From the NCBI RefSeq assembly GCF_000372725.1, contig NW_005201984.1, positions 36,829 to 100,828 of the forward strand: a stretch of 64,000 nt of DNA. The letters run 5' to 3'. The stretch is from Emiliania huxleyi CCMP1516 (lineage: Eukaryota; Haptophyta; Isochrysidales; Noelaerhabdaceae). Of the stretch, positions 1-10,189 are shown piece after piece. Position 1 is the stretch's first letter; each line of letters starts with the position of its first letter. A model generated the notes under the pieces. The model had not been told where the DNA came from. It was given only the letters and a program-made list of their open reading frames with translations, and did no database searches. A program made the translations under genes and the position numbers.

Positions 1-2
1 GA

Positions 3-1667
3 CCCAGCACCCGCGCCCGCGCAGAGCGCCTCGAGAAGCGCGATCAGCGGAAGGAGCAGCTCGAGGTGCGCGCCAAGATCCGGGCGCAGCGCAACCAGAA
101 TGCCGCCACGAAGCGCTCGTCTGCGCGCGGCAAGGCCACCGCTGGCAAGGACCGCGCCTCGCAGATGCGGGAGCTGGGCGCGAAGCGGAGGGAGGCGGAG
201 GCGCGGCGGGACCGCGACCGGGAGCAGCGGCAGGGCGGCAGCGACGACGACGACGACGAGGGGGGGGAGGAGGAGGAGGAGCGGGCGGGCGCCCCCTCCG
301 CCGACGTGCGGCGGCGCGAGCCCGCGGCGAGCGCCGACCCGATGGAGGGGTTCGGAGGGGAGGGCGCCGGCTTCGAGGCGGCCGCGGACCCGCCGACGCT
401 CGAGCGGATCCGGCTGACGCGCAACAAGCTGGAGCTGTGGCTGCTCGAGCCCTTCTTCGAGAGGGTGCTGCCGGGCTGCCTCGTCCGGATCGGAATCGGA
501 CAGCAGAGCTCCGGCCGGCCGGTGTACAAGGTGGCGGAGGTGCTCGGCGTCAAGGACGGCTTCAAGCCCTACATGATGGGCAAGGCCAAGACGACCAAGC
601 GGCTCGAGCTCGCCATCGGCAGCGCCAAGAAGGCCTTCGCGATGAACTTTGTCTCGAACCAAAACTTTGAGGTGCAGGAGCTCGAAAAGTACCGCCGCTC
701 GCTCAAGGAGGCGGGCGGGGTGGACCGGTGGCCGTCGCAGCGGGCGGTGGACCAGAAGGCGGAGGAGCTGCGCAAGTGCAAGGACTACGACTACACCGAG
801 GAGGAGATCAACGCGATGGTCGCCGAGAAGAAGAAGCTCGGGCTCACCAAGGGGCGCGCGGCCGCCGACAAGGCCACGCTCGCGATGGACTTGCTCGCCG
901 CGCGCGAGGGCGACGAGGAGACGCGCAAGCAGCTCGAGGCGGAGCAGAAGAAGCTCGAGGCGCGGCAGGCGAGCGAGAAGCGGCTGCAGGAGCAGCGCGA
1001 GGGCAAGGCCTTCGCCATCAAGGACATCAACATGCGCAACCGCGCCTTTGAGCTCTCCGTGGCCCGGACCGCGGGCGAGAGGGCGAAAGCGCAGCGGGCC
1101 GGCGACGCCCCCTCCGTCAAGGACCCGTTCGCACGCATCGAGAACCGCGGCACCAACTACTACACCATCGGCAAGGCCGCCGAGCCGGCGACCGCAGCCG
1201 CGGAGGGGGCGGGCCCTTCCAGCGCCGCCCCCTCCGCGCCGGAGCTCGCCATCGACGTGAGCGCGCCGGCGGAGCCGCACGCCGACAGCGGCATCAGCCC
1301 CGGCTTCCGCGAGCTCATCGCGACACCGCGGCCGGGCAGCAACGCAGAATTGCCCCCCGCCGAGCGCGCCGTCGCCGACATCGCCGCCGCCGGATTTGGA
1401 GACCTCGCCCTGAGCGCCCCCTCGCCGCGCGTCGGCGGCGGCCGCGCGGGTGGTGCGGCCGCTGGCCGGCTGCCTGAGCTGGTCGGCCGGCGCGCAAAGG
1501 CGCACGCCGTCGACATCGACATCGACATCGACATCGACGCGCCCGTGGCCTCCGTGCCTCGCTTGCCCACGGTGGTCCGTGGCGCGCCGCCGCTGCAGCC
1601 ACCGTCCGACGCGCCGCGAAACACGCTCAGCGTCTCCGACTACAAGCGGCGCATGGGCATCCTGTAG
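3..1667 (+). CDS. RTF1: RTF1-like Paf1-complex subunit, 5' partial
   Basis: The reading frame is open from the left edge, so the true start lies outside the window; GTG at 66 is only an internal codon. The visible protein starts with a basic, Lys/Arg-rich stretch and an acidic run of Asp and Glu. A Plus3 domain follows, starting near LERIRLTRNKLELWL and running through the segment with GRPVYKVAEV and the MNFVSNQNF motif. A long charged helical region comes next, then an Ala/Pro-rich tail ending in SVSDYKRRMGIL. RTF1 is a nuclear Paf1C component that binds SPT5 and promotes H2B ubiquitination during elongation (family knowledge). The order Plus3 then coiled helices then short C-terminal motif fits the family. 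A (GACATC)n stretch near 1508-1537 encodes a DIDIDID run. No intron is needed in the visible part. Confidence 0.85.
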   Translation, partial: PSTRARAERLEKRDQRKEQLEVRAKIRAQRNQNAATKRSSARGKATAGKDRASQMRELGAKRREAEARRDRDREQRQGGSDDDDDEGGEEEEERAGAPSADVRRREPAASADPMEGFGGEGAGFEAAADPPTLERIRLTRNKLELWLLEPFFERVLPGCLVRIGIGQQSSGRPVYKVAEVLGVKDGFKPYMMGKAKTTKRLELAIGSAKKAFAMNFVSNQNFEVQELEKYRRSLKEAGGVDRWPSQRAVDQKAEELRKCKDYDYTEEEINAMVAEKKKLGLTKGRAAADKATLAMDLLAAREGDEETRKQLEAEQKKLEARQASEKRLQEQREGKAFAIKDINMRNRAFELSVARTAGERAKAQRAGDAPSVKDPFARIENRGTNYYTIGKAAEPATAAAEGAGPSSAAPSAPELAIDVSAPAEPHADSGISPGFRELIATPRPGSNAELPPAERAVADIAAAGFGDLALSAPSPRVGGGRAGGAAAGRLPELVGRRAKAHAVDIDIDIDIDAPVASVPRLPTVVRGAPPLQPPSDAPRNTLSVSDYKRRMGIL

Positions 1668-1982
1668 TGTCACCGCGAAGAGGGACGTGCGCGCGCTCTC
1701 GGGCCGGCAGCGAGACGCCTCCGCGCACTGGTCGGCGGTGCCGGGAAATGCGAGTCTCGGTGCGCTGAAATTTGGGGGGGGCGTGGCGGCGGGGCGTGGG
1801 GGCGGGGTGGGGGGGGAGTCACACTGAGGTCCAGGTCGGCCGCCGGGCCGGCGGCGGTCTGCGGTGCCGGTGCCGGGGCCCCCGTCGGGTACTGCGACAC
1901 GCTCGCTATGTAAAGGGCGATCCGCATACAGCCCGTTCAACAAAAAGCTCAGCGTCAGCCTCACGGCTCACTGAGCAACAGC
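1668..1982. other. Intergenic stretch, no gene seen
   Basis: Between convergent RTF1 (+) and the VPS8-like gene (-). It is G-rich around 1770-1820. No coding, RNA or repeat feature could be supported. Confidence 0.5.
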
Positions 1983-4571
1983 TCAAGACCATCGCAGATT
2001 GAGGGGCTTTGCAACCTCGGGGGAAGCAGGCAGGACAGCTTCGTTACTAGGGACCGTCTTGGTCTTCCCTGTTCGTCTGCTGTGCTGACCACTCGCCCTG
2101 CGCTGCGAATCTCGTGTGGATGGGCACGCACTCCAAGTCGCCACACTAGGAATGGGTCTGCTGCTGCCATTGCTGACGATGGCGCTCGGCGTGACCTCCG
2201 AGTCCAACGCCCCGGAGGGGCAGCACCACCCGCTGGCGCCGCGCACGACTTGCTGCCGGTGTGACTCCATCGACGCCAGCAAGCTGTGTTGCTGGAGCTC
2301 CGTGGCCGCGAGGAGAACCCCCTGTTGATCGCGCAAGATAGTGAGCGCCTCGACCAGCGCGGACCGAAAGTCGTCCAGCGATGCGCCCGCGACGGAGGCG
2401 GTCCTACAGAGGCCACACGAGGTGCGTCGCCGGTGGATAGAAACGGGGCGCGATGGGGTGGGAGCGCAGCCTGAGCAAGTCGTCGAGCGACGCTGCCGCG
2501 GCGCGCCGGCTGAAGATGCTGCGGAGGCATTGACGGCGGAGGTGTGACTGCGGCAGCGGACCGTCGGGCGGGAAGAGGGCGTCGAGCAGACGGGACCACA
2601 GAGACCGCGCAATCGCGTCGAGGCTGCCGTCACTGCCCCGCTGGCAAACGTCGGCGGCGGACGCCACGAACGCCTGCACGGCCGCCTCTGCTGACTCTGA
2701 CGATGAAGCGCCGTGCAGGGATGCAAGGCCGAGGCGCAACGCCCGGAGGAGAAGATCGAGAGCGGCGGCGCTCTCGCGCTGTCGAGCAGCGGCGTCAATG
2801 GCGCTGACGGGCAAAGCCCCGCTCAGAGCATATGGCACCGCCGCGTCGATGAGCGCCAGCGGCAACCCCGGGGGGCTCGGTTCGGCGGCGACGCCGCGGA
2901 ACAAATCATGCAATGGGCCGGTGCCAGCGCACAGAGCCGCCTCGATCGCAACTGCACAAGCCTCGGCGAGGTGCGGCGGGGTCGGCTCCCCCGCCGCCGG
3001 ATCCACGGCCGCCGCCTCTGCCCGGAGGAACGAGACGCCGGTAGACGACACCACATCGCACAAATTCCCTGCCTCCTCCGCCAGCTCGAGCAGACCTCTC
3101 GAGCGGTGGTGCGCGAGCATCCGGAGTAGCGAGGCCAACGCCGCCCGACCCTTCCCGCGCCGCAAGAGACCACTCACCTGCTCGCGCCACGCCTGCAGCC
3201 GTACCACCAGCGGCGCCTACGGTGCACGCCACGGAACGCGTTCTGCACGTGCCATGGGTGCAATGGCGGCCTCAGCGGCAGGGGCGCCGTGTTCGGCAGC
3301 AGCGATGGCCCGTCGCTATCACTCTCGGCGGCACCACTGGCTCTGACTCCGGCCGCCGGCACGTTGAGCAGCACGAGGCTCTCTTCGTCCGCGGCGAACG
3401 CGACAGCGCCGTGCGAGAGCTCGACGTGAGCCCGGACCCTCACTCTGGGGACCTCCTCGAGCAACCGAATGGCGGCTTTGCCACCGTCCTCGCCCGGCTC
3501 CTCCTCGTACACGCGCAGCGAGCCGTCGCGATGCAGCAGCAGCAGCGCACCGCAGCAGAGCCACGAGAGCGCACGGGCGGGCGAGCTGAGCGGCACACTC
3601 GCCGCGAGGCGGAAAGCGGGGCCCTCTCCTGCTCGGCCATCGTCGGCGCTCTAGAGGTCGAGAGAGGCCCCGGCCGATAGGACGAAGGCCGCGGGGAACG
3701 GTCCCACACGCCTCGAAGTGAGGCTCTCGTCGCCACCGCCGCGCCAGCAGACTGGAAGGGACGTCCCTGTGAGGCGAGACCGCTCGAGCGCCGAAGCGGG
3801 GTCGAGAGGCGGGTGCCACGCGCGCCTCCATGCACAGAGGGGCTCCGCCTGAAGCGCCGGCGGCATTGGCACCCGGTGGAGCAGCCTCACGATCGGCGTT
3901 ATCTGAATCACCATGCAGAGGCGGTGCGTGCAGACCAGGAGGAGGGTGGCGTTGGCGTCGACCCGAGAGCCACTGGCGGCAGCGCGCACCCCGGCGCCCG
4001 CCGCCGCTGTCCGGAATGCTGGGGGCGTTGCCGCCTCAGCAGCTGTGATGGGACCGGAGGAGCCGTCGAGGAGGCGTCGCCGGCGGAGGCTCCACTCGTC
4101 GTATGCGGTCAGACCCTCATACTCGAGGAGCTGCGCCACGCCCGCCTCGTCACAGCTGACCGCGAGAGTCGAGGAGGACGATGGCAAAAATCGGACGTGC
4201 CGGACCGCCGCGCGGTGCAGGCTGGAGTGCAGGTCAGCGACGGCGTGCAGCGCCGCAGTGGCCCCGACATTCTCGCTGGACAAACTCCAAAGCCGCACCG
4301 CACCCGATGAGTGGCCCACAAGCAGCAAGTCCGACGAGGCCGTGAGCGCAGTCACTGCGTCGCCGCTGTCGTCGAGCCGGAACGCGCGATGCAGACTACC
4401 GCTGGCCCGCTCGAACACGAGGACTGCTCCACTGGGCTGCCCAAGCAGCACAAGGTCGTGGCGTAGGCCGACACAGGACGGCGTGCTCACCTCTGTGTGG
4501 CGCCACGACAACAGACGCACGATAGGGACATCAGTCACCTCAGCAGCCCAAGCGAGCCAGCTGGGTGGCAT
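1983..4571 (-). CDS. VPS8: VPS8-like WD40 protein (putative CORVET subunit), multi-exon
   Basis: Three reading frames on the minus strand appear to be consecutive exons: about 4571-3651, 3596-3215 and 3207-2404, with a probable tail to about 1983. The first encodes WD40-type blades: TPSCVGLRHDLVLLGQPSG, then VFERASGSLHRAF, LLVGHSSGAVRLW and VRHVRFLPSS. This layout matches the VPS8 N-terminal propeller, where a constant address is followed by 'is used like a local database' blades and a CDEAG segment. The middle part ends in WHVQNAFRG and leads to LQAWREQVSGLLRRGK, which resembles the VPS8 'W-R-x-x-I-x-x-L-x-x-x-G' start of the alpha-solenoid. VPS8 is a membrane-tethering subunit acting with RAB5 on early endosomes (family knowledge). 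Splice sites and the C-terminus are not fixed; no RING finger was recognised. VPS41 or another propeller-solenoid protein is the alternative. Confidence 0.55.
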
Positions 4572-4766
4572 CGGTCCCCCGTCACATGTGTATGTGGCCG
4601 CCGGAGAATTCTTTTTTAGGGATGGGAGAGAGATTTGTGTGTGTGGCAGCCCAGCTGGCTCCTGTGGCCGAGTGTCTATTCTTGTGAGTTTGTGTGTGTG
4701 TCTGACTGTAGTCTGTGTTCAGCGTGCCGTCAAACGGATGGTCAGATGGTCACTCACTTGTCATAG

Positions 4767-4875
<109 letters not shown>

Positions 4876-4976
4876 TCTCAGTCACACACACGCACACACA
4901 CACACACACCTCACTCACCGACCGCACCGCGCGCACGCCCACCGAAGAAGGACTCCTTATCAGCTGGTCGGCCGCC

Positions 4977-5708
4977 ATGCTGGCCTCCGGGCCTGCTGCG
5001 GCGCCGCGGCCGGTTGAGGCCGGGCTCGGCCCGGCCCGCGACGGCTGGCCGCCGACGAGCGCGCTCGCGCTGCTCGTCAAAATGGCGGCGGTGGCGATTG
5101 CGGCGACGGTCGTTCAGTCGTACAGCGCTCAGGCGTCTGTCGTCTGTCGTCTGTTGTCGCATTTCGCACACGCGCGCGCCGCGCGACCCGCGTCGCTCCG
5201 CGAGGGCATGAGCCTTCCGCGATTCGATCCCGCAGCCAAAAGCTGCTCGCTCGAACCGCGGCCGACTCCGCCATCGCGGCCGCAGCTGTTGAGCTCTCCA
5301 GAAGACTGGCGCCTGATATGCTGCCTCCCTGCGGATGCTGCCGGCGAGCCTGGCGGTCCGCTGCACTACAAGGATGTGCTGACTCGATGCCTTCCCGCAA
5401 TCTTCTACCCGTACGACTCGGAACACGAATGTGACAGGACCATCGGGTCCTTCAGCCACCAAAGCGAGATCACCCGAGAGCAGCTGAGTCTGCCTCTGGC
5501 CTCGCCTCCCTCTCCTCCAGGCATTCGTGGCATCCTATGGGTCGTCCAGAGTATCGACCTCTGGCTTCGTGTCAGCCAGCCCCACTTTGAGGGCGCCATC
5601 AAGTACAGCGATCGCCACCTCGCTGGCCTCTCCGCAAGGCCCCCCGACCGCGTCGAACTCATCGGCGCGGGCTCTCTCGGCTACGGGACCGGCCCCAGCT
5701 TCGGCTGA
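4977..5708 (+). CDS. Hypothetical protein, 243 aa
   Basis: ATG at 4977 has a strong GCCGCCATG context and opens a 243-residue frame. The N-terminal third is Ala/Pro-rich with a weak hydrophobic segment (ALALLVKMAAVAIAATVV). The second half is more protein-like, with Cys residues and aromatic positions (PAIFYPYDSEHEC, GILWVVQSIDLWLRV). I do not recognise a family. An overlapping minus-strand frame (5462-4911) is possible but contains no better motif. An AATTCTTTTTT motif lies at 4607, upstream on the same strand. Confidence 0.3.
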   Translation: MLASGPAAAPRPVEAGLGPARDGWPPTSALALLVKMAAVAIAATVVQSYSAQASVVCRLLSHFAHARAARPASLREGMSLPRFDPAAKSCSLEPRPTPPSRPQLLSSPEDWRLICCLPADAAGEPGGPLHYKDVLTRCLPAIFYPYDSEHECDRTIGSFSHQSEITREQLSLPLASPPSPPGIRGILWVVQSIDLWLRVSQPHFEGAIKYSDRHLAGLSARPPDRVELIGAGSLGYGTGPSFG

Positions 5709-6012
5709 GGGCTAACAAGCTGCCGAGCCCAAATCTCTGTGAGAGTCGTGATTTCTTGTTGGTCTTCAAAAATCTCTCTCTCTCTCTCGCCCACCGCGCC
5801 CTGCCTAGGTGCTAGGTCGGAAAGAGAGGAGGGAAGAGGAAAATGAGGAGCGCGCAACACCAGCCGCGGTATTCTGGTCTGTCTGTCGTCAAGACTGTGA
5901 ACACCTCACGAAGCACGTATTTTCTTCATCTAACCGTGGTATACGAACGCAAAGCGATCTTGTGCTGCGCACCAAACAAAGTTGTGCTTGCCGCGCTCGG
6001 CATTGCTGGAGA

Positions 6013-6852
6013 ATGACAGCTGCGACCCTGTGTCCACTGCCCGCGCTCGACTTCTCGCCGGCTGACGTGCGAGCCTACCTTCGCCGGGTGTACGGGGAGA
6101 GCTGCAGCAGTAAGCTGGCCTCCCGTCTGAATGTGCTCAATCTCACTGCATTGATGAATGTCTCGGTGGTGACGCGGCAGTACGTGGCAGCCCTCCGCCA
6201 GACCTTTCCGCACAGATTCGGCTGGCACTCGTGCTGGAAGAATGCTTGCGACAAGGGCCGGTTCGTTCCTACCTTCAATGTGCACACTCCGCTCGAGCTT
6301 GCGTGGCGACTGCACCTGCACCGCAAAGAAGTGTTTCGGGGGCGCGGGCATGTGGCGGTGGCCAATCACTCGTGGGCGGAAGTCACTCACTGCGGCGGCT
6401 CTCAGTTTGAGCATAGTGCCGCCTATTTCTATCGTGCCGCCGGTAGCGGTCTGTGGATTCGTCTTGGCCGCACGATTGCCTTTGGCAGCCATGAGGAGGC
6501 TGTGCGGCATTTTCTCGGGACGTCGTGCAGCCGAGGTCCGATGGAGGCCAGGGATTTCAACGGCAGGCTTCAGTGCGACAAAGAGCTTGACGCCATGGCC
6601 TCGGTGGCTCGCAGGCGGGGGTACGAGACGGTGCAGTTCCTCCAGCACTGCGACGCGAAGTGTGAGCAGTGCCCGCACGAGATTGCCGCGCTGTACGGCG
6701 GCGGCGGCCGCACGGCGTGCCCGAACGTTGAGATGAGGCGTGGGTCCCGGGCACAGTGGAGATGCACCTGCGTACCACATGGCGCCAGTTCTGGCACGCC
6801 GGCAAAACCAAGACGCGGGCTGTGTGCCTCTTGCGCTGAGTGGCTCGGCTAA
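6013..6852 (+). CDS. Cys-rich conserved-looking protein of unknown function
   Basis: The ATG at 6013 is the first in a frame that runs without interruption for 280 codons; the frame is open further upstream but only from a GTG. The protein starts MTAATLCPLPALDFSPADV and has about 15 Cys. A central block reads VANHSWAEVTHCGGSQFE, then GSGLWIRLGRTIAFGSHEEAVRHFLG, then GYETVQFLQHCDAKCEQCP. The block has the look of a folded, disulfide-bearing domain. I recall similar 'GSG-W-G-R-T-F-H-AV-FL' proteins as an expanded family in haptophytes, but this is memory, not a search. No catalytic motif can be named. Confidence 0.5.
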   Translation: MTAATLCPLPALDFSPADVRAYLRRVYGESCSSKLASRLNVLNLTALMNVSVVTRQYVAALRQTFPHRFGWHSCWKNACDKGRFVPTFNVHTPLELAWRLHLHRKEVFRGRGHVAVANHSWAEVTHCGGSQFEHSAAYFYRAAGSGLWIRLGRTIAFGSHEEAVRHFLGTSCSRGPMEARDFNGRLQCDKELDAMASVARRRGYETVQFLQHCDAKCEQCPHEIAALYGGGGRTACPNVEMRRGSRAQWRCTCVPHGASSGTPAKPRRGLCASCAEWLG

Positions 6853-7433
6853 GTTACCGCACTGGCTATCCCTTTGTGTTACGCGCGCGCGCGTACATGC
6901 TACATCCGCGGAACACATACTCCACGGCGCGCGACGTACAACACGCAAATCGCGGCGCTTGGCGGCACATGACCATGAGCACACAGCATGCGCGCATGAC
7001 CGATGACGCGCACATGACCCATGCCGTATGTTTCTGCCGAGAGCGTGGTGGCTGGTAGGTCCCACCCTCGCCGAGGGTGTGTGTGTTCGTGAAATGCCCT
7101 ACCTTCCCACTCGGCGGGTCGACCTGGTATCGGACCCCGACTCGACGGAAAGCCGGACCGGATCCTGCCGCTCGACTCCACACATGTACATGTCCACATC
7201 CGTGGCGACGATGACGGGCTTGTCCTACCGTTCAAAGCGCCGCCCGCGCCGCCTCACCCGTGGCGCCTCTCGGCCGGTGACCCGCCGCAACCGGTACGGC
7301 CCGTTCCCCGGGCTGTGTGGGCATCTGTCAGCGTCGGTCACGCTAGGACTCTGTTTGCGTCGTACTGGCACACACAAAAGAAAAATCCGTTTGCCGCCCA
7401 CTCTCCCGCCCACATGTTGCCGTCTGGTATCCA
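6853..7433. other. Intergenic stretch, no gene seen
   Basis: About 580 bp with short CA/TG-rich patches. Open frames here lack any recognisable protein character. Confidence 0.4.
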
Positions 7434-7961
7434 TCAAGGCTGATCAACGTAGCGGCCACTGTCCAAGTCCCTCATGCATCGAGCGGCGGGAATCGCTCGG
7501 CCACCCATGCAGACGACGACCGAGCCGGGCGGGAGCACGTCCGTAACACCCACCGCCACGCCGACGTTGAATGTAGCGTCCGAGTCCTTGAAGCGCTCCG
7601 GCTTTGTCGCTCCGACAAACGCCACCGATTTGCCCACTGCTGCACCTGACGCCTCCACAAACTGCGCGGTCTCGATCATCGTGTCCGTGCCGTGCGTCAC
7701 CACTATCCGACGCTCCGGCGCCCGCCGGATCGACATGACCAAGCTCTCTCGGTCTTCGGTCGTTATCTCCGTGCTGTCCTTCTTGCAAACGCTTTCGCAG
7801 CGCCAGCCTTCCACCTGAGCGACAGTGAGCACCCTGATCGCCGCTGGCTCGTCAATCTCAAACGCGTATCCCATTGTTGTCCTCGGATAGTCCTTGTCGA
7901 TGGTGCCGCCAAGTCCCAGTACGGCTAGCTGCAGTGCGTTTCGTTCCGCTCGTTGCGACAT
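7434..7961 (-). CDS. Short asparaginase/glutaminase-domain protein (175 aa)
   Basis: The protein starts at ATG 7961 (MSQRAERN) and ends at TGA 7434. It shows the asparaginase signature 1, LGLGGTIDKDY, with the catalytic Thr in GGTI, and signature 2, VVTHGTDTMIETA, with the T-D pair. A substrate-side segment VAFVGATKPERFKDSDA follows. The usual enzyme has about 330 residues in two domains; this protein corresponds to the N-terminal alpha/beta domain only. Stand-alone short versions are known in microbes, so it need not be a fragment. It may hydrolyse Asn or Gln, or a related amide (inference). An upstream in-frame extension exists only from GTG. The motif AATTATTC/AATTCTTTT (complement at 8065-8074) is about 105 bp upstream. 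Confidence 0.7.
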   Translation of the reverse strand: MSQRAERNALQLAVLGLGGTIDKDYPRTTMGYAFEIDEPAAIRVLTVAQVEGWRCESVCKKDSTEITTEDRESLVMSIRRAPERRIVVTHGTDTMIETAQFVEASGAAVGKSVAFVGATKPERFKDSDATFNVGVAVGVTDVLPPGSVVVCMGGRAIPAARCMRDLDSGRYVDQP

Positions 7962-8105
7962 GGCTTCCGCACACTCGGCGCCGCCTGCAACGCGTCGACT
8001 TGGGCGTGTAACGAGACTCGGCGCCGCCTGCAACACTCGGCGCGCCTGCAGCGTCGAATCGTGTAAAAGAATTATTCGGTGGCGACAGGCAGGAAAAGGC
8101 GGACG

Positions 8106-8224
8106 CCCAAGGGTGGGCGACGGCTAGCGCACCACACCCCTCTCCTTAAAATCCCTGTGTGGTGGCGGCGTGCCGTCCTCCCATCCCTCCCTTGGGTTTT
8201 CCGTTTTCTTTCTTTCTTTTTCGG
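8106..8224 (-). repeat. Dispersed ~120-bp repeat, full copy A
   Basis: Starts at GGGTGGGCGACGGCTAGC and runs through CTCCTTAAAATCCCTGTG, GGCGTGCCGTCCTCCCATCC and a TTTCTTTCTTTC tail. It matches the copies at 33981-34100 (opposite strand) and 54090-54206 almost base for base. It lies in the non-coding interval between the asparaginase gene and the GH10 gene. Confidence 0.8.
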
Positions 8225-8493
8225 ACAGGCACTACAAAAGGCGTACAAACGGTCGCGCGCCCCGGCGGGCAAAAAAAGAAAAATGCGAAGTGCTCACAAC
8301 TGGTAGCGGCTTGCGCACGAGCGCTTGTGCACCCGACCCCGCCCGACCGTGTCTGACACTGCAGTACAAGCTCCGGGACCAGCTGTACATGTGTGTGCCC
8401 GCCCACGACTCGACCCAACCGGCCGCCGTGCCCGGTTCCACACCCCTGTATAGGGCGGGGAGGCGTGCACTTGAACAACGGAGCTCGGAGGAC

Positions 8494-9960
8494 TTACTCG
8501 ACTGCATACAGCGCCATGCGGTACGGCCCTCCCAGAGGTCTCCACCCAGCCACCTCGTCCTCGCATTCGGCGTCGTGCGCAGAGTCGAGGTGCGCGGGAG
8601 GCGCCGCCAGCGGCAGGCACTGCGCCTTTCCTGGCGCGTTGAAGCCGCCGGGGTACTCCATTCCGAAGCTGCTCCACCCCGCCGCGAGCGCGGCCTCGGC
8701 GCAGCCGGACAGCGTCCGCCCGCCGGGGAGGTGTCCCAAGATGCGCAGCGCGCCTATACTCCGTGGTCGCGACAGGATGTGTGGGGGCGCCGGGTCCTTG
8801 TTTGTAGCGGATCTTCACGGGCACGGCCGCGCGCCCTCGTTGACGAAGCATCCGATATAGGTGACGGCCCCCGGCGGAGGAGGGGAGGGCGCGGAGGGAG
8901 GCGAGCAAGCCGCGCAGCCCTGGCACCTCGGGTCGCTGCATGTCTCGTGTCTCCCGTGCCAAAGTTGTTGTGCGCACCCGTCAAAGCACCGAACGGCGAG
9001 CAGCGCGTCGAGCGCGCCGTCGCAGCAACCATGGTACGCGGGCTTGAGGCGGTACTCTTCGTCTAGGAGGAGAGGCTCGTCGGCGCCAAACTCGTAGTGG
9101 ATCCACGAGTGCTGGTCGGTGAAGCCCCAAAACGTGAGTCCCTCCATCTTTGGCTGCACAAGCGCCATTGCCAGCAGCGCGCGATAAGCGTTGCGCTGTC
9201 GCCACCTGCGCTCGCTGGCCGGCCACCCGCTAATGCGCATGTCGATCTCTGACAGCGTAATCTTGAGGCCGAGGTCAGCGAAGCGTCTGAGGTTGGCCGC
9301 TGCTTTGCTCATCCAAGCCGCTACATCGCCGTCAATCTCGAGCTCGGGGCCCTTGACGTGGGTCTGGAAGCCAACCACGTGGATCGGCACGCCCTTCTGA
9401 AGCAGCCCACGGACCATCTCGTACATTCGGTCCGCCTTGTCGCCACCGTCGATCACGTTGTAGTCGTTGTAGATGAGGTCAGCGGACGGGTCGGCGTCGT
9501 GGGCGGCCCTGAACGCGGCCTCGATGAAGTCCGGCCCGAGTTTACGCATCAGAAGCGAGTTGCGGTAGGTCTTGCCGTCGCCGTGGTGGGAAGCGTCGCC
9601 CCGCTTGTCCGCGATGACTTCGTTGACAACGTCCCATGCGGGGATGCGGCCCTTATAGCGTGCGACGGTGATCCTGACGTGGTTGAGCATCTCCCAGCGC
9701 AGCGCCTCTGCCGACAAGCTCTCTGTCACCCACGGCGGCATTTGGTCGTGCCAGATCAGCGTGTGGCCCTTGATTCGCAGCCCGTGCCGCTGGCAAAATC
9801 TCACGAACTCATCGGCCTCGTCCCAGAACCACTTTCGCCGCTGCGGCTGCAATGACACCCACTTCATCTGGTTGCCGGGAGCGGCAGCGTTGAACTCACC
9901 AAGCAAGTTTGCCACGTACGTCTGGTTCGAGAGGAGAGCGTTGAACTGAATAGCAGTGCC
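8494..9960 (-). CDS. GH10 glycoside hydrolase (endo-beta-1,4-xylanase type) with C-terminal WSC-like domain
   Basis: The GH10 barrel runs from about GTAIQFNALLSNQTY (9949) to the stop at 8494. Diagnostic motifs in order are GNQMKWVSLQP, HTLIWHDQMPPWV, the acid/base motif WDVVNEV, the QTHVKG strand, the nucleophile motif ITLSEIDMR, and LTFWGFTDQHSW. The C-terminus is Pro-rich, then YIGCFVNEG. A 81-bp intron at 8754-8834 starts with GC and ends with AG. Exon 2 completes a WSC-like module (LSGCAEAALAAGWSSFGMEYPGG). The enzyme would cut beta-1,4-linked xylan or a related glycan outside the cell. The 5' end is unresolved: no ATG precedes GTAIQF in frame without a stop. The Pro-rich end of the upstream gene (10190-12673, same strand) may be spliced onto it, giving one large secreted protein. 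Confidence 0.85.
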
Positions 9961-10189
9961 TGCGGCGGGCGAAGGCGACCTGTCGAAATTTTGAGCCCCG
10001 CGTGGCCGCAGCTGTGACTATGCAGCGCACCAAGGTATCGCGGCTGGCCGGCCATGGGAGGCAGCATCGACATGATGTCCTGGGGACGAGATCAAGGGGA
10101 CAGACGGGGTCAGCCAGCGGGGCCAGACTGTTTAGGTCAGCTACAATGACTCCGCGCGACAGAACTCGATGCCTACCGCGTAGCAGCTA

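Noticed and set aside
8815-9060. Plus-strand frames in the GH10 gene
   Set aside because: Complement of strong GH10 motifs on minus; no independent motif.
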